Shown here in pieces: positions 23,689 through 32,359 of a stretch of 64,000 bases of DNA. This DNA comes from Rhizobium leguminosarum bv. trifolii WSM2297 (GTDB lineage Bacteria > Pseudomonadota > Alphaproteobacteria > Rhizobiales > Rhizobiaceae), in the NCBI RefSeq assembly GCF_000271845.1, contig NZ_JH719395.1, positions 186,001 to 250,000 of the forward strand. Direction: 5' to 3'. Each line of letters begins with the position of its first letter. The stretch's first letter is position 1. A program made the position numbers and the translations under genes. Under the pieces are notes generated by a model. It saw only the letters and a program-made list of their open reading frames with translations. It had not been told where the DNA came from and did not search any database.

Positions 23689-24105
23689 CTATTCGCCGCC
23701 TGAAAGCCGCTCCGCACATTCGAGCACACTCTGCGGCACCGGCAGCCGCCGGATCTCTTCCACCGTGTACCACCCAAGCGCCGCCGCGTCGTCGGCGGCT
23801 TCCGCCACCACCTCACGGTCGGCATCGACGCGAAAGACCGACAGGAAGAAATGGCTGCTGAGGCCGCCGTCGGCCGCATGCGTTTTCAGGTCATACGTCG
23901 AAAACAGCCGGGGATTGCGGACCGAAATGCCGGTTTCCTCGCGGAATTCCCGCAGCGCGGTTTGCTCCGGCGTCTCGCCCGGTTCGGCACGGCCGCCCGG
24001 AAAGGCATACATGTCCGCGGAAGGCGGATTGCGCCGCAACACTAGAAGGAATCGTCCGTCGCGTTCCAGAATGGCGGAGGAGGCGGCTTTGGCGGTTGGG
24101 GTCAT
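23689..24105 (-). CDS. Nudix hydrolase
   Basis: The 138-residue protein carries a complete Nudix box: GRAEPGETPEQTALREFREE followed by TGI, which fits GX5EX7REUXEEXGU. It begins MTPTAKAASSAILERDGRFL and would hydrolyse a nucleoside diphosphate linked to another group, such as ADP-ribose, NADH or an oxidised nucleotide; the substrate is unknown. It lies 53 bp upstream of the TIGR02301 gene on the same strand, with which it may be cotranscribed, and diverges from the SRAP gene. Confidence 0.9.
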   Translation of the reverse strand: MTPTAKAASSAILERDGRFLLVLRRNPPSADMYAFPGGRAEPGETPEQTALREFREETGISVRNPRLFSTYDLKTHAADGGLSSHFFLSVFRVDADREVVAEAADDAAALGWYTVEEIRRLPVPQSVLECAERLSGGE

Positions 24106-24270
24106 GGGCTGCTCCTGGCTCGGATCGCCATCCTACCCGATCAACCGACATTTGCATGCGGCCACTGCTTGGCTTCCCCAATTTTCGTATGGTGGCGCCG
24201 AGCGAGGCCGCCTGCCAAACCTTCGCCGAGGCGCCTTGACCGGACTCAAGCCGGGTGCAAAGACAAGCCG

Positions 24271-25035
24271 ATGTGTGGACGTTTCGCCCTGACTATCTCC
24301 AGCGCCGACCTGCGCGACTTCCTCTCCGGTGTCGATCTCGACGATTTTCCGGCGCGCTACAATATCGCCCCGACGCAGCCGATCCTCGTCGTCATAGCGG
24401 GCGAGGGCAGAGAGCAGGGCAGCAATTTGGCCGACCGGCGCGCCGTGCTCGTGCGCTGGGGCCTCACGCCGGGCTGGGTCAAGGATCCCAGGGACTTCCC
24501 GCTGCTGATCAATGCGCGCTCCGAAACCGCGATCGGCAAGGCCTCCTTCCGTGCGGCGATGCGCCACCGCCGCGTGCTCATTCCAGCCTCCGGTTTCTAC
24601 GAATGGCATCGCCCGTCCAAGGACAGCGGCGAGAAATCGCAAGCCTATTGGATCAGGCCGCGCCAAGGCGGGGTTGTCGCCTTTGCCGGGTTGATGGAGA
24701 CATGGTCCTCGGCTGATGGTTCCGAAGTCGATACCGGTGCGATCCTGACGACTTCGGCCAATGCCGGCATATCGGCAATCCATGATCGCATGCCTGTCGT
24801 CATCAAGCCCGAGGATTTCTCGCGCTGGCTCGATTGCAAGACGCAGGAGCCGCGCGAGGTGGCCGACCTGATGCAGCCCGTTCAGGAGGATTTCTTCGAG
24901 GTCGTCCCGGTGTCAGACAAGGTCAACAAGGTTGCCAACATGGGGCCTGACCTGCATGAACCGGCGGTGATCGAAAAGCCGCTAAAGGCTCCCGAAAAGC
25001 AAAGGCCGGATGGCGGCCAGCTCAGTTTCTTCTGA
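24271..25035 (+). CDS. SOS response-associated peptidase (YedK/HMCES family)
   Basis: The 254-residue protein starts MCGRFALT, which after Met removal exposes the catalytic Cys2 that crosslinks to abasic sites in single-stranded DNA. Other family motifs are ARYNIAPTQPILVV, WGLTPGWVKD, INARSETA, RRVLIPASGFYEW (active-site Glu) and ISAIHDRMPVV (active-site His). It shields abasic lesions during replication. In-frame starts further upstream, from 24169, would bury Cys2 and are rejected. Confidence 0.93.
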   Translation: MCGRFALTISSADLRDFLSGVDLDDFPARYNIAPTQPILVVIAGEGREQGSNLADRRAVLVRWGLTPGWVKDPRDFPLLINARSETAIGKASFRAAMRHRRVLIPASGFYEWHRPSKDSGEKSQAYWIRPRQGGVVAFAGLMETWSSADGSEVDTGAILTTSANAGISAIHDRMPVVIKPEDFSRWLDCKTQEPREVADLMQPVQEDFFEVVPVSDKVNKVANMGPDLHEPAVIEKPLKAPEKQRPDGGQLSFF

Positions 25036-25175
25036 ACGGCATGCGCCGTTTCTCCGATGGCGCGTATCCACTTCTTCAGCCGTGCGTGACGCTTGTCCAA
25101 GCACGGCGAGGTTTCGGCGTGGCCGCAGTCGTCAAGCGAGGAGTTTCGCAGCGGATCGTTGTTTGAACCGGCGCT

Positions 25176-25322
25176 TCACGCGGATTTTTTGACGCTGCCC
25201 GGCTTGTGTTTCGCCATCAGCGACGCTGCGGCAACGGCCTTCAGGCCGACGGGGCGGTAGTTGGCAGCGAGGTCAGGCTTGGCCGCCTGCTGTTCGCTGG
25301 TACTGCTCTTCTTCGAAGTCAC
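25176..25322 (-). CDS. Small basic protein of 48 residues, unknown function
   Basis: A GTG at 25322 is preceded by AAGGAGAGTATCC, an excellent ribosome site. The product begins MTSKKSSTSEQQAAKPDLAA and ends in a lysine-rich SLMAKHKPGSVKKSA. The longer open frame upstream of this GTG lacks a good start and looks non-coding. Positive charge and low complexity suggest a nucleic-acid-binding or disordered protein, but this is a guess. I recall similar short hypothetical proteins in Rhizobium. Confidence 0.6.
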   Translation of the reverse strand: MTSKKSSTSEQQAAKPDLAANYRPVGLKAVAAASLMAKHKPGSVKKSA

Positions 25323-25723
25323 GGATACTCTCCTTACGTGGTTCTTCCCTGGGTATTTTCTATTTTGAAGTTTCATCACGAATAGCGACAAAATGGGGAC
25401 GCAGCTTATCAGGATTTGTAAACGCGCACCATAATTCGCGAGGCTTAACTGAAGCCTACGTTGGTTAATACTTACTGAAGGGAGGGGTTCCAATAAAACT
25501 CAGAAAGCAGTTTTTTTGGGGAAAGGCACGCAACGGTTTTCCCTGATGCAATCGCCGGGAAGTGTGCAGTGGTTCCGGGATGACGATAAGGCGCTAAAGC
25601 GCCTCGCATGAAACACGTTTCATGCGAGTTGCTTTAGAAAGCCCATGGGCTTTTCCGGGCGCGGTGAGAACGCAGCGAGAGACGCATTCCCGTGACTCCG
25701 AGAAATCAGAAAATGCGCAAAGA
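25323..25723. other. Intergenic region containing a dispersed repeat
   Basis: This 401-bp gap lies between the 48-residue gene and pssA. Its left part (25340-25520) is AT-rich and should contain the promoter of the small gene. The right part holds repeat copy 2 at 25557-25637. I see no other gene. Confidence 0.5.
25557..25637. repeat. Dispersed palindromic repeat, family B, copy 2
   Basis: It shares GGGAAGTGTGCAGTGGTTC with copy 1 at 14785-14876. It contains a perfect 11-bp stem, CTCGCATGAAA-cacg-TTTCATGCGAG (25603-25628), framed by CTAAAGC (25593-25599) and GCTTTAG (25631-25637). In RNA this would be a strong hairpin. Confidence 0.7.
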
Positions 25724-26569
25724 TCAAATGTGACGGCCGATATCGTCGTCGCCGACACCGGGTTCCTGGATCGTCAGCGTCCCGTATTTCCGCCGCCATT
25801 TCCGCGCGCCGAAGGGAAGCGATACGAGGTAGGCGGCAACGGTGAGGACCATCACTTCCCAGGTGTAGCTCATCAGCAGAGCCACATAGAGCACGACGCC
25901 GAGCATCATCGGCAGCACGAGGTCACGCCGCAGCCGGTTGCCTTCCGATTTGCCCGACCAGACCGGCAGCCGGCTGATCAGCAGGAAGGCGATGAGTACG
26001 GTATAGATCGACGAGACATAGGCGAAGGTGCGGTCCGTCGCCAGGCCGAGGAAGCCGAGATAGACCGGCAGCAGCACCAGCATGGCGCCGGCCGGCGCCG
26101 GCACGCCGACGAAATATTCCGATTGCCAGCTTGCCTTGTTCTCGCGTTCGGCCATGACGTTGAAGCGGGCAAGCCGAAGCCCGGCGGCGATCGCATAGAT
26201 CAGCGCGGCGATCCAGCCGAGCGAGCGCGCCTGGTCGAGCGCGAAGACATAGACGACGAGGGCGGGGGCGACGCCGAAATTGACGATATCGGCAAGCGAA
26301 TCCATCTGTGCGCCGAACTTCGAGGTCGCCTTCATCAGCCGCGCCACGCGCCCGTCGATGCCGTCGAGGAAGGCGGCGAGCAGCACCATGGCGACGGCGA
26401 GCTCGTAACGGTTTTCGAAAGCCAGCCGGATGCCGGTCAGCCCGGCGCAGATCGCCAGAATGGTGATGAGGTTCGGAAAGACGAGGCGGAGCGGGATTTC
26501 GCGCAGACGCGGGCCGCGGGCGGAATCATCGGGACCATTGGGCTCGAAAGGCGGAAAGGGCGTTTCCAT
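25724..26569 (-). CDS. pssA: CDP-diacylglycerol--serine O-phosphatidyltransferase
   Basis: This 281-residue polytopic membrane enzyme makes phosphatidylserine from CDP-diacylglycerol and serine. The CDP-alcohol phosphotransferase motif DG-X2-AR-X8-G-X3-D-X3-D is visible in DGIDGRVARLMKATSKFGAQ and MDSLADIVNFG. Several hydrophobic helices follow. The start is the ATG at 26569 (METPFPPFEPNG); an in-frame upstream ATG adds four residues. It is 26 bp after psd on the same strand, so phosphatidylethanolamine synthesis is encoded as a psd-pssA operon. Confidence 0.94.
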   Translation of the reverse strand: METPFPPFEPNGPDDSARGPRLREIPLRLVFPNLITILAICAGLTGIRLAFENRYELAVAMVLLAAFLDGIDGRVARLMKATSKFGAQMDSLADIVNFGVAPALVVYVFALDQARSLGWIAALIYAIAAGLRLARFNVMAERENKASWQSEYFVGVPAPAGAMLVLLPVYLGFLGLATDRTFAYVSSIYTVLIAFLLISRLPVWSGKSEGNRLRRDLVLPMMLGVVLYVALLMSYTWEVMVLTVAAYLVSLPFGARKWRRKYGTLTIQEPGVGDDDIGRHI

Positions 26570-26595
26570 ATCGCGTTCCAATCTGAACCTGGAGT

Positions 26596-27294
26596 TTAGC
26601 TGCGGCGGCTGATGATGGGACCCTTGGTGGAGGCGAATTCGGCGATCACAGTTTCCCCGGCAATCGCCACCTGGCCAAGCGAGACGCGTGGTGCGGCACC
26701 GGCGGGCAGGAACACGTCGAGCCGGGAGCCGAACCGGATCAGCCCGAAGCGCTCGCCGGCATCCACCGGCTCGTTGGGGTTTGCCCAGCAGAGGATGCGC
26801 CGCGCCACCAAGCCGGCGATCTGCACGACGCCGATCTGGCCGTGCCCGGTTTCGATCACCAAGCCGTTGCGTTCATTGTCTTCGCTCGCCTTGTCGAGCT
26901 CGGCATTGACGAAGCTGCCGGAGCGGTAATTGATGCTGACGATGCGCCCGCGCATCGGCGCCCGGTTCACATGGCAGTTGAAGACGTTCATGAACACCGA
27001 GATGCGCAGCATCGGCTCGGAGCCGAGATTGAGCTCGGCCGGCGGGGTGACCATCTGGATCGCCGAGACCTTGCCGTCTGCTGGAGAGATCACCAGATCG
27101 TCGTCCTGCGGGGTCACGCGCTCGGGATCGCGGAAGAAATAGGCGCACCACAGCGTGAAGATCATGCCGATCCAGAAGAGCGGCTTGAAGATCCAGCCCA
27201 GGATCAATGACGCGACGAAGAAGGCGGCAACGAAGGGATAACCCTCCTTATGCACGGGGACGATCGTGTTGCGAACCGTGTTGAACAGGCTCAT
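26596..27294 (-). CDS. psd: Phosphatidylserine decarboxylase proenzyme
   Basis: This 232-residue pyruvoyl enzyme makes phosphatidylethanolamine. A membrane segment ([20 protein letters not shown]) is near the N-terminus. [27 protein letters not shown] and the self-cleavage site in [12 protein letters not shown] (Gly-Ser) are visible. This is the short type found in alphaproteobacteria. AAGGAGA is just upstream of the ATG at 27294, which decides the start against a longer in-frame ATG at 27402. pssA follows in the same operon. Confidence 0.94.
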   Translation of the reverse strand: MSLFNTVRNTIVPVHKEGYPFVAAFFVASLILGWIFKPLFWIGMIFTLWCAYFFRDPERVTPQDDDLVISPADGKVSAIQMVTPPAELNLGSEPMLRISVFMNVFNCHVNRAPMRGRIVSINYRSGSFVNAELDKASEDNERNGLVIETGHGQIGVVQIAGLVARRILCWANPNEPVDAGERFGLIRFGSRLDVFLPAGAAPRVSLGQVAIAGETVIAEFASTKGPIISRRS

Positions 27295-27340
27295 GCTGCC
27301 GGTCTCCTTGCGTTGTCGTTTTTTGCTGGTTAGCGAAAAA

Positions 27341-27369
27341 CCGTCTCCGGGGCAATGCTGTGGCCCCGG
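27341..27369 (-). terminator. Probable terminator after the ABC exporter gene
   Basis: CCGGGGC (27347-27353) pairs with GCCCCGG (27363-27369). On the minus strand the hairpin is followed, after six bases, by TTTTTCGC. It separates the exporter gene from psd. Confidence 0.45.
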
Positions 27370-27426
27370 CCCTGGTTCCGACGCCGCAGTTCTGAACAAC
27401 AAAAGCTTGGCCGTGCCCCTCCCGGC

Positions 27427-29304
27427 TCAGCCTGCCGGAGCAAGCCGCGTGATCACGCCCATGTCGTCGCTTTCGCGCACCTGCTTCAGATGCTCCTCCG
27501 CCTGTGTCGCCTCGCGCTGGCGGTTCCACATCGAGGCGTAGAGACCGTTCCGCTCGAGCAGGGCGGCATGCGTCCCGCGCTCGGCGATCTCCCCGCTTTT
27601 CAGGACGATGATCTCGTCGGCGCCGATCACCGTCGACAACCGGTGGGCGATCACCAGCGTCGTCCGGTTTTTCGAAACCACGTCGAGCGCCGTCTGGATT
27701 TCCCGTTCCGTCGTCGTGTCGAGCGCCGATGTCGCCTCGTCGAGGATCAGGATCGGCGGTGCCTTGAGAATGGTGCGGGCAATCGCCACGCGCTGCTTCT
27801 CGCCGCCCGAAAGCTTGAGCCCGCGCTCACCGACCTTGGTTTCGAAACCCTCGGGCAAAGTTTCGATGAAATGGGCAATCTGCGCCACCTCGGCCGCTGC
27901 AAAGACCTCGCCGTCGCCGGCCGATGTGCGGCCGTAGCGGATGTTGTAGGCGACAGTATCGTTGAAGAGCACCGTATCTTGCGGCACCATGCCGATCACC
28001 GAGCGCAGGCTCTTCTGCGTCACCGTCCGGATATCCTGGCCGTCGACGGTGATCGCGCCGCCCTGGATGTCGTAGAAACGATAGAGCAGCCGCGACAGCG
28101 TCGATTTGCCGGCCCCCGAAGGACCGACGACGGCAACCGTCTTGCCGGCCGGCACCTCGAAGGAAATGCCCTTCAGGATCGGACGGGCCGGGTCGTAGGC
28201 AAACTGCACGTCCTTGAAGGCGATAGCCCCCTGGCCGATGCGAAGCTCGGTCGCATCGGGCGCGTCCCTGACCTCGGCCTTGACCTCCAGGAGATCGAAC
28301 ATCTGCTCGATGTCGGTCAAGCCTTGACGGATTTCGCGGTAGACGAAGCCGATGAAATTGAGCGGCGCTGAAAGCTGCAGCAGCATCGAATTGACGAAGA
28401 CGAAATCGCCGACCGTCTGTTCGCCTCGCTGCACGGCCAGCGCCGACAGCACCAGCATGATCGTCGTGCCGATACCGAAGATGACGCCTTGGCCGAAGTT
28501 CAGCCAGCCGAGCGAGGTCCAGACATCGGTCGCCGCCTTCTCGTAGCGTTCCATCGATTTGTCGAAGCGTTTTGCCTCCATCTCTTCGTTGCCGAAATAT
28601 TTGACGGTCTCGAAATTGAGGAGGGAGTCGATCGCCTTGGTGTTGGCGTCGGTATCGCTGTCGTTCATCGACCGGCGGATGGCGATGCGCCAGTCGGATG
28701 CGCGGATCGTGAACCAGATATAGGCCCAGACGGTAAAGGCGGTGACGGCGAGGTAGGAAAAGCCGTAGCCCCACCAGAAGATCGCCGCCGTCAGCAGGAA
28801 TTCGATGACGGTCGGGACCGAATTGAGGATCGTGAAGCGCACGATGGTCTCGATGCCCTTGGTGCCGCGCTCGATGATGCGCGAGAGGCCGCCGGTCTTG
28901 CGCTCGAGATGGAAGCGCAGCGACAGCTCGTGCATATGCACGAAGGTCCTGTAGGCGAGCTGGCGCACCGCATGCTGCCCGACGCTGGCAAACAGCGCGT
29001 CGCGCAGCTGGTTGAGGCCGAGCTGGATCAGCCGGGTGATGTTGTAGGCGATCACCAGGGCGATGGCGCCGGCCAAGAGCGGCGGCACCGAGCCGGCCAG
29101 ATCCATCCTGCCGTTCAGCGCATCGGTCGACCACTTGAAGAAATAGGGAACGAGCAGCAGCACGAATTTGGAAATCAGCAGGAAGACCGAAGCCCAAACG
29201 ACACGCATCTTGAGGTCGGGCCGTCCGGCCGGCCACATATAGGGCCAGAGGTTGAGAAGCGTCTGCAGCAGGTTGGATTCCGAGACTGTCTTGCTGTTTG
29301 CCAT
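27427..29304 (-). CDS. Atm1/HMT-like ABC exporter, fused permease and ATPase
   Basis: The protein has 625 residues. A six-helix membrane domain comes first (about 20-320, starting PYMWPAGRPDLKMRVVWAS). The ATPase domain follows, with Walker A VGPSGAGKSTLS, signature LSGGEKQRVAIAR and Walker B ILILDEATSALD. The N-terminal motif and single-gene format match Atm1-type half-transporters, which export glutathione- or persulfide-linked compounds, or heavy-metal conjugates, as homodimers. The ATG at 29304 has GGAGA upstream, and an in-frame upstream start is rejected. Substrate is inferred from family only. Confidence 0.9.
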   Translation of the reverse strand: MANSKTVSESNLLQTLLNLWPYMWPAGRPDLKMRVVWASVFLLISKFVLLLVPYFFKWSTDALNGRMDLAGSVPPLLAGAIALVIAYNITRLIQLGLNQLRDALFASVGQHAVRQLAYRTFVHMHELSLRFHLERKTGGLSRIIERGTKGIETIVRFTILNSVPTVIEFLLTAAIFWWGYGFSYLAVTAFTVWAYIWFTIRASDWRIAIRRSMNDSDTDANTKAIDSLLNFETVKYFGNEEMEAKRFDKSMERYEKAATDVWTSLGWLNFGQGVIFGIGTTIMLVLSALAVQRGEQTVGDFVFVNSMLLQLSAPLNFIGFVYREIRQGLTDIEQMFDLLEVKAEVRDAPDATELRIGQGAIAFKDVQFAYDPARPILKGISFEVPAGKTVAVVGPSGAGKSTLSRLLYRFYDIQGGAITVDGQDIRTVTQKSLRSVIGMVPQDTVLFNDTVAYNIRYGRTSAGDGEVFAAAEVAQIAHFIETLPEGFETKVGERGLKLSGGEKQRVAIARTILKAPPILILDEATSALDTTTEREIQTALDVVSKNRTTLVIAHRLSTVIGADEIIVLKSGEIAERGTHAALLERNGLYASMWNRQREATQAEEHLKQVRESDDMGVITRLAPAG

Positions 29305-29449
29305 GCGTGTCTCCAGCCCGGTTGGGCTTGCCGCGGTCGCGCGCTTCGATGCCGGCAAGAGCGCGAAACCGGGATATGCCCGAAGCGCTTTCCCCGCCAC
29401 CGCCAAATAGGACGCCGGACGGATGAATACAACAAGTGCGGGGTCCAGG

Positions 29450-29484
29450 AAAAGAGAGGCCGGGCGGTTATCCCGCCCGGCCTC
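29450..29484 (-). terminator. Strong intrinsic terminator after the LysM gene
   Basis: A perfect 12-bp stem, GAGGCCGGGCGG (29456-29467) with CCGCCCGGCCTC (29473-29484), has a five-base loop. Read on the minus strand it is followed by TCTTTTCC. It lies 18 bp after the stop codon. Confidence 0.85.
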
Positions 29485-29502
29485 GTCATGTTGTTTTGGC
29501 GC

Positions 29503-31533
29503 TTAGAGATGCCGGTTGGACATGCGTTTGCGGTGCAGCTCTTCGGCGTTCGGCAACGCATCCTTCGGCAGGCCGAAGATCTGGCCGGGGCGGATGCGAT
29601 CCGGATCGATGATCTTGTCCTCGTTGGCGATGTAGATCGTCGTGTAACGAACGCCGAGGCCATAGGTGCGGCGCGAAATCTGCCACAGCGTGTCGCCGCG
29701 GCGAATGATCACCGCCGCGTTATTTGCCGTCAGCGGCGCCTGTTCGATCGTCTTCGGCTGGTTGTCTGCCGCGTCGTTTGCGGCCGGTGCGGTGGCCGCG
29801 GGCGCGGGCGCAGCCGGGGATGCCGAGAGTTCGGCGATGATCGCCCCCAGTCCGTCGAGGCCTGCGCCGACGGATTTTGCATCCTTCGGCAGGCCCTGCA
29901 GCACCTTCAATGCGCTGGTCGCGGTCTGTGAGGCTGCACCCGACGCTTGCTTGAAGGTATCGGGCGCATCGGCGCCCGGACGGAAATCGGCGAGCGAGCG
30001 CAAGGCGAATTCGGTTGCCGAGCGCGCCGCCGCAAGCTGTTCGACGCCGGGCAGCTTGCCATCGGCAAACAGCCCCTTCAGCAGGCCGAAGGCCTTGCCG
30101 GCTTCAGCCTTGCGCTTGCCGAGTTCGCCTTCGTCGAGCGGCACCATCGAGGAGGCACCGTTCGCGTCAGCGGGAACGGATTGCGCGGCGACCCTGACCT
30201 GGTCGCCGGCCGGGCGATTGAAATTCACCGCTGCCCGCACGATCACCTTGCCGGCGGGATCGACGACATCGACGCGGATCTTGTGGTCGCCGACCGAGAG
30301 CGCCACCACGCCGTCGATGACGAAATGGCCATCAGAGCCCGCCGTGTCCTGGCCGACGAGGCTGTCGTCGGCATAACCGAGGACCTTGGCGTGGGCGCGC
30401 GCCGTGCCGGCGATGAAGATCTTGTTGCCTTCGATCTCCACGGCATTGACCATCACATCGGGCGCGTTGGACTTGTCGGGTTCGGCCACGCCGGCGGCGG
30501 TGTCGGTGAGATTAGGCGTCTGCAACGCCAGCTCGCCGGTTGGCGCATCGGTAGCGGCGGGCGCAGTGGAAGTTTCGCCCGTTGCCGGCTTGTCCGCAGC
30601 CGGCGCCATCGGGTTGGAGGCATCGGCGACTTCGGTGCCGGCCTTGGGCGCGGTGATGATGCGGCTTGCTGCACCAGGTTTGGAGACCATGGCGAGCAGA
30701 TTGGCGCCGTTGCCGTCCTTCGGCACGGAGATGGTCGCAACCTCTTCGGAAAGCGTGCTCTTGCCGTCCTTGCCGGTAAACTTGAGCACAAGCTGATGGT
30801 CGCCCGCCGCAAGCGGATCGTCGAGCACGGCGGCAAAATCGCCGCTGGCATCGACATCGGCTGTGGTCACCACCTTTTCGCCGTCAAGCACTTCGAGCTT
30901 GCCGTTCGGTTCGGCGGAGCCGGCAATCACCGTCGAGCCGTCGGGCTCGACGCGCAACACGTCGAAAGCCGGAAGCTTCGGCCCGCTGTTCTCCGCTGCC
31001 GTATTGGCGGCGGCAGATTCGGGCGCGCCGGTCAGCGCAGCTTCGGCCTTGGCGATCGCGGCCAGCGCATCGGCGACATTTTCAGGCAGCGATTGCACGA
31101 GCGCGAGCGCCTTTGCGGCGCCATCCTTGGCCTTCACGGTGAGAGCCTGGGTCGCGGGATCGAGGCCATCGGGGATGGCGAAATCGGCAAGCGTCTTCAG
31201 CGCACCGACCGCTTTGGTTTTGGAGGCGGTGAGCACATCTGCGGCCGGCCCCTTGCCGTCGGCAAACAGTGTCCTAAGTTCGCTAAGCGAAGTGCCGGCG
31301 TCGGCAGACAGGCGGCCCACCTTTTCGGCGACCGCAGCCGAGTCGGCCACGGCGGAGCGTGATGTCTTTGCCGACTCGTTAACCGTGTTCTTGAGGTCCG
31401 TGCTCGCCTGGTTTATGGCATCGCCAACTTTGTTTGCATCACCGCCGATACGCGGCATGACGAAAAACACCATCAGTAGGATTGCGATTACGAGCACTGC
31501 AAGGGCCAGCAAGCCGGCACGGTTCTTCATCAT
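29503..31533 (-). CDS. Large membrane-anchored LysM protein with duplicated domains
   Basis: The protein has 676 residues. One N-terminal transmembrane anchor (LLALAVLVIAILLMVFFVM) is followed by a helical repeat A (about 84-167) and an Ig-like domain (about 190-272). Then come a Pro/Ala/Thr linker, a second Ig-like domain (about 358-443), a second helical repeat A' (about 476-568), and a C-terminal LysM (about 611-660, RRGDTLWQISRRTYG). A and A' share LF.DGK, LADF and LP motifs. It probably binds peptidoglycan in the periplasm. GGGAG precedes the ATG at 31533. The precise role is unknown. Confidence 0.85.
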   Translation of the reverse strand: MMKNRAGLLALAVLVIAILLMVFFVMPRIGGDANKVGDAINQASTDLKNTVNESAKTSRSAVADSAAVAEKVGRLSADAGTSLSELRTLFADGKGPAADVLTASKTKAVGALKTLADFAIPDGLDPATQALTVKAKDGAAKALALVQSLPENVADALAAIAKAEAALTGAPESAAANTAAENSGPKLPAFDVLRVEPDGSTVIAGSAEPNGKLEVLDGEKVVTTADVDASGDFAAVLDDPLAAGDHQLVLKFTGKDGKSTLSEEVATISVPKDGNGANLLAMVSKPGAASRIITAPKAGTEVADASNPMAPAADKPATGETSTAPAATDAPTGELALQTPNLTDTAAGVAEPDKSNAPDVMVNAVEIEGNKIFIAGTARAHAKVLGYADDSLVGQDTAGSDGHFVIDGVVALSVGDHKIRVDVVDPAGKVIVRAAVNFNRPAGDQVRVAAQSVPADANGASSMVPLDEGELGKRKAEAGKAFGLLKGLFADGKLPGVEQLAAARSATEFALRSLADFRPGADAPDTFKQASGAASQTATSALKVLQGLPKDAKSVGAGLDGLGAIIAELSASPAAPAPAATAPAANDAADNQPKTIEQAPLTANNAAVIIRRGDTLWQISRRTYGLGVRYTTIYIANEDKIIDPDRIRPGQIFGLPKDALPNAEELHRKRMSNRHL

Positions 31534-31689
31534 TATGTCTCCCAAGGCGGCAAATTGCCGTAGTACCCAAAATTGCTAGCGATTCCCGTTGCTTTTCACA
31601 AGCATTCAAAGCAATTAGGGCAAGCTAGGCACGCTGCTTTTCAGTCAATTTTCTTGACTGCATTGAAATGGAATAGTTGTTTCGCCTCC

Positions 31690-32313
31690 ATGACCGAACA
31701 ATCTGTATCGATTCGATCCATCTGCGTTTACTGCGGCTCAAGGCCGGGACGCGATCCCTCTCACATGGCGGCCGGGCGTGCTCTCGGACAAGAGATCGCC
31801 GAATACGGCCTGCGCCTCGTCTATGGCGGGGGCACCAGAGGCATTATGGGCGCGGTTGCAAGCGGTGCGCTTTCAGGCGGCGGTCAGGTCACCGGCATCA
31901 TCCCGGAATTCCTGATTGATATGGAAGCGACTCGCCACTCGCTCGGTCAGCTCAACGAACTTATTGTAACCCCTGACATGCACGCGCGCAAACACACGAT
32001 GTTCGAGCGCTCCGACGCTTTCGTCGCGCTGCCCGGCGGCATCGGTACGCTGGAAGAGATCGTCGAGATCATGACCTGGGCGCAGCTCGGCCGCCACGAA
32101 AAGCCGATGGTCTTTGCCAACATCAACGGTTTCTGGGATCCGATGATGGAACTGATGCGTCATATGACCGAAGAAGGCTTCCTCCACACCGCCCACCGGG
32201 TGCAGCCGCTCCTCGTCGACGAGATCTCCGGCATCATCCCGGCGATCATGGCCCAGGCAGCCCAGCTCGCCGCCGACCGCGACGGCGAGGATGAGGTGAT
32301 CTCGAAGATGTAG
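31690..32313 (+). CDS. LOG-family nucleotide 5'-monophosphate phosphoribohydrolase
   Basis: The 207-residue protein has the Rossmann-type LOG fold with ICVYCGSRPG, GLRLVYGGGTRGIMGAVA, the MHARKHTMFERSDAFVALPG segment and PGGIGTLEE, the phosphoribohydrolase signature. Family members release a base from nucleoside 5'-monophosphates, including cytokinin activation, although many bacterial members act generally on AMP. Rhizobia might use it to make free cytokinins, but that is speculative. The ATG at 31690 has no ribosome site and lies close to a possible promoter (CTTGAC at 31653), so a leaderless mRNA is possible. It diverges from the LysM gene. Confidence 0.9.
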   Translation: MTEQSVSIRSICVYCGSRPGRDPSHMAAGRALGQEIAEYGLRLVYGGGTRGIMGAVASGALSGGGQVTGIIPEFLIDMEATRHSLGQLNELIVTPDMHARKHTMFERSDAFVALPGGIGTLEEIVEIMTWAQLGRHEKPMVFANINGFWDPMMELMRHMTEEGFLHTAHRVQPLLVDEISGIIPAIMAQAAQLAADRDGEDEVISKM

Positions 32314-32359
32314 GCGGCGTAGCAGCCCCTGGAGCAACCCCGCCGTTTCGCCGGCAATT

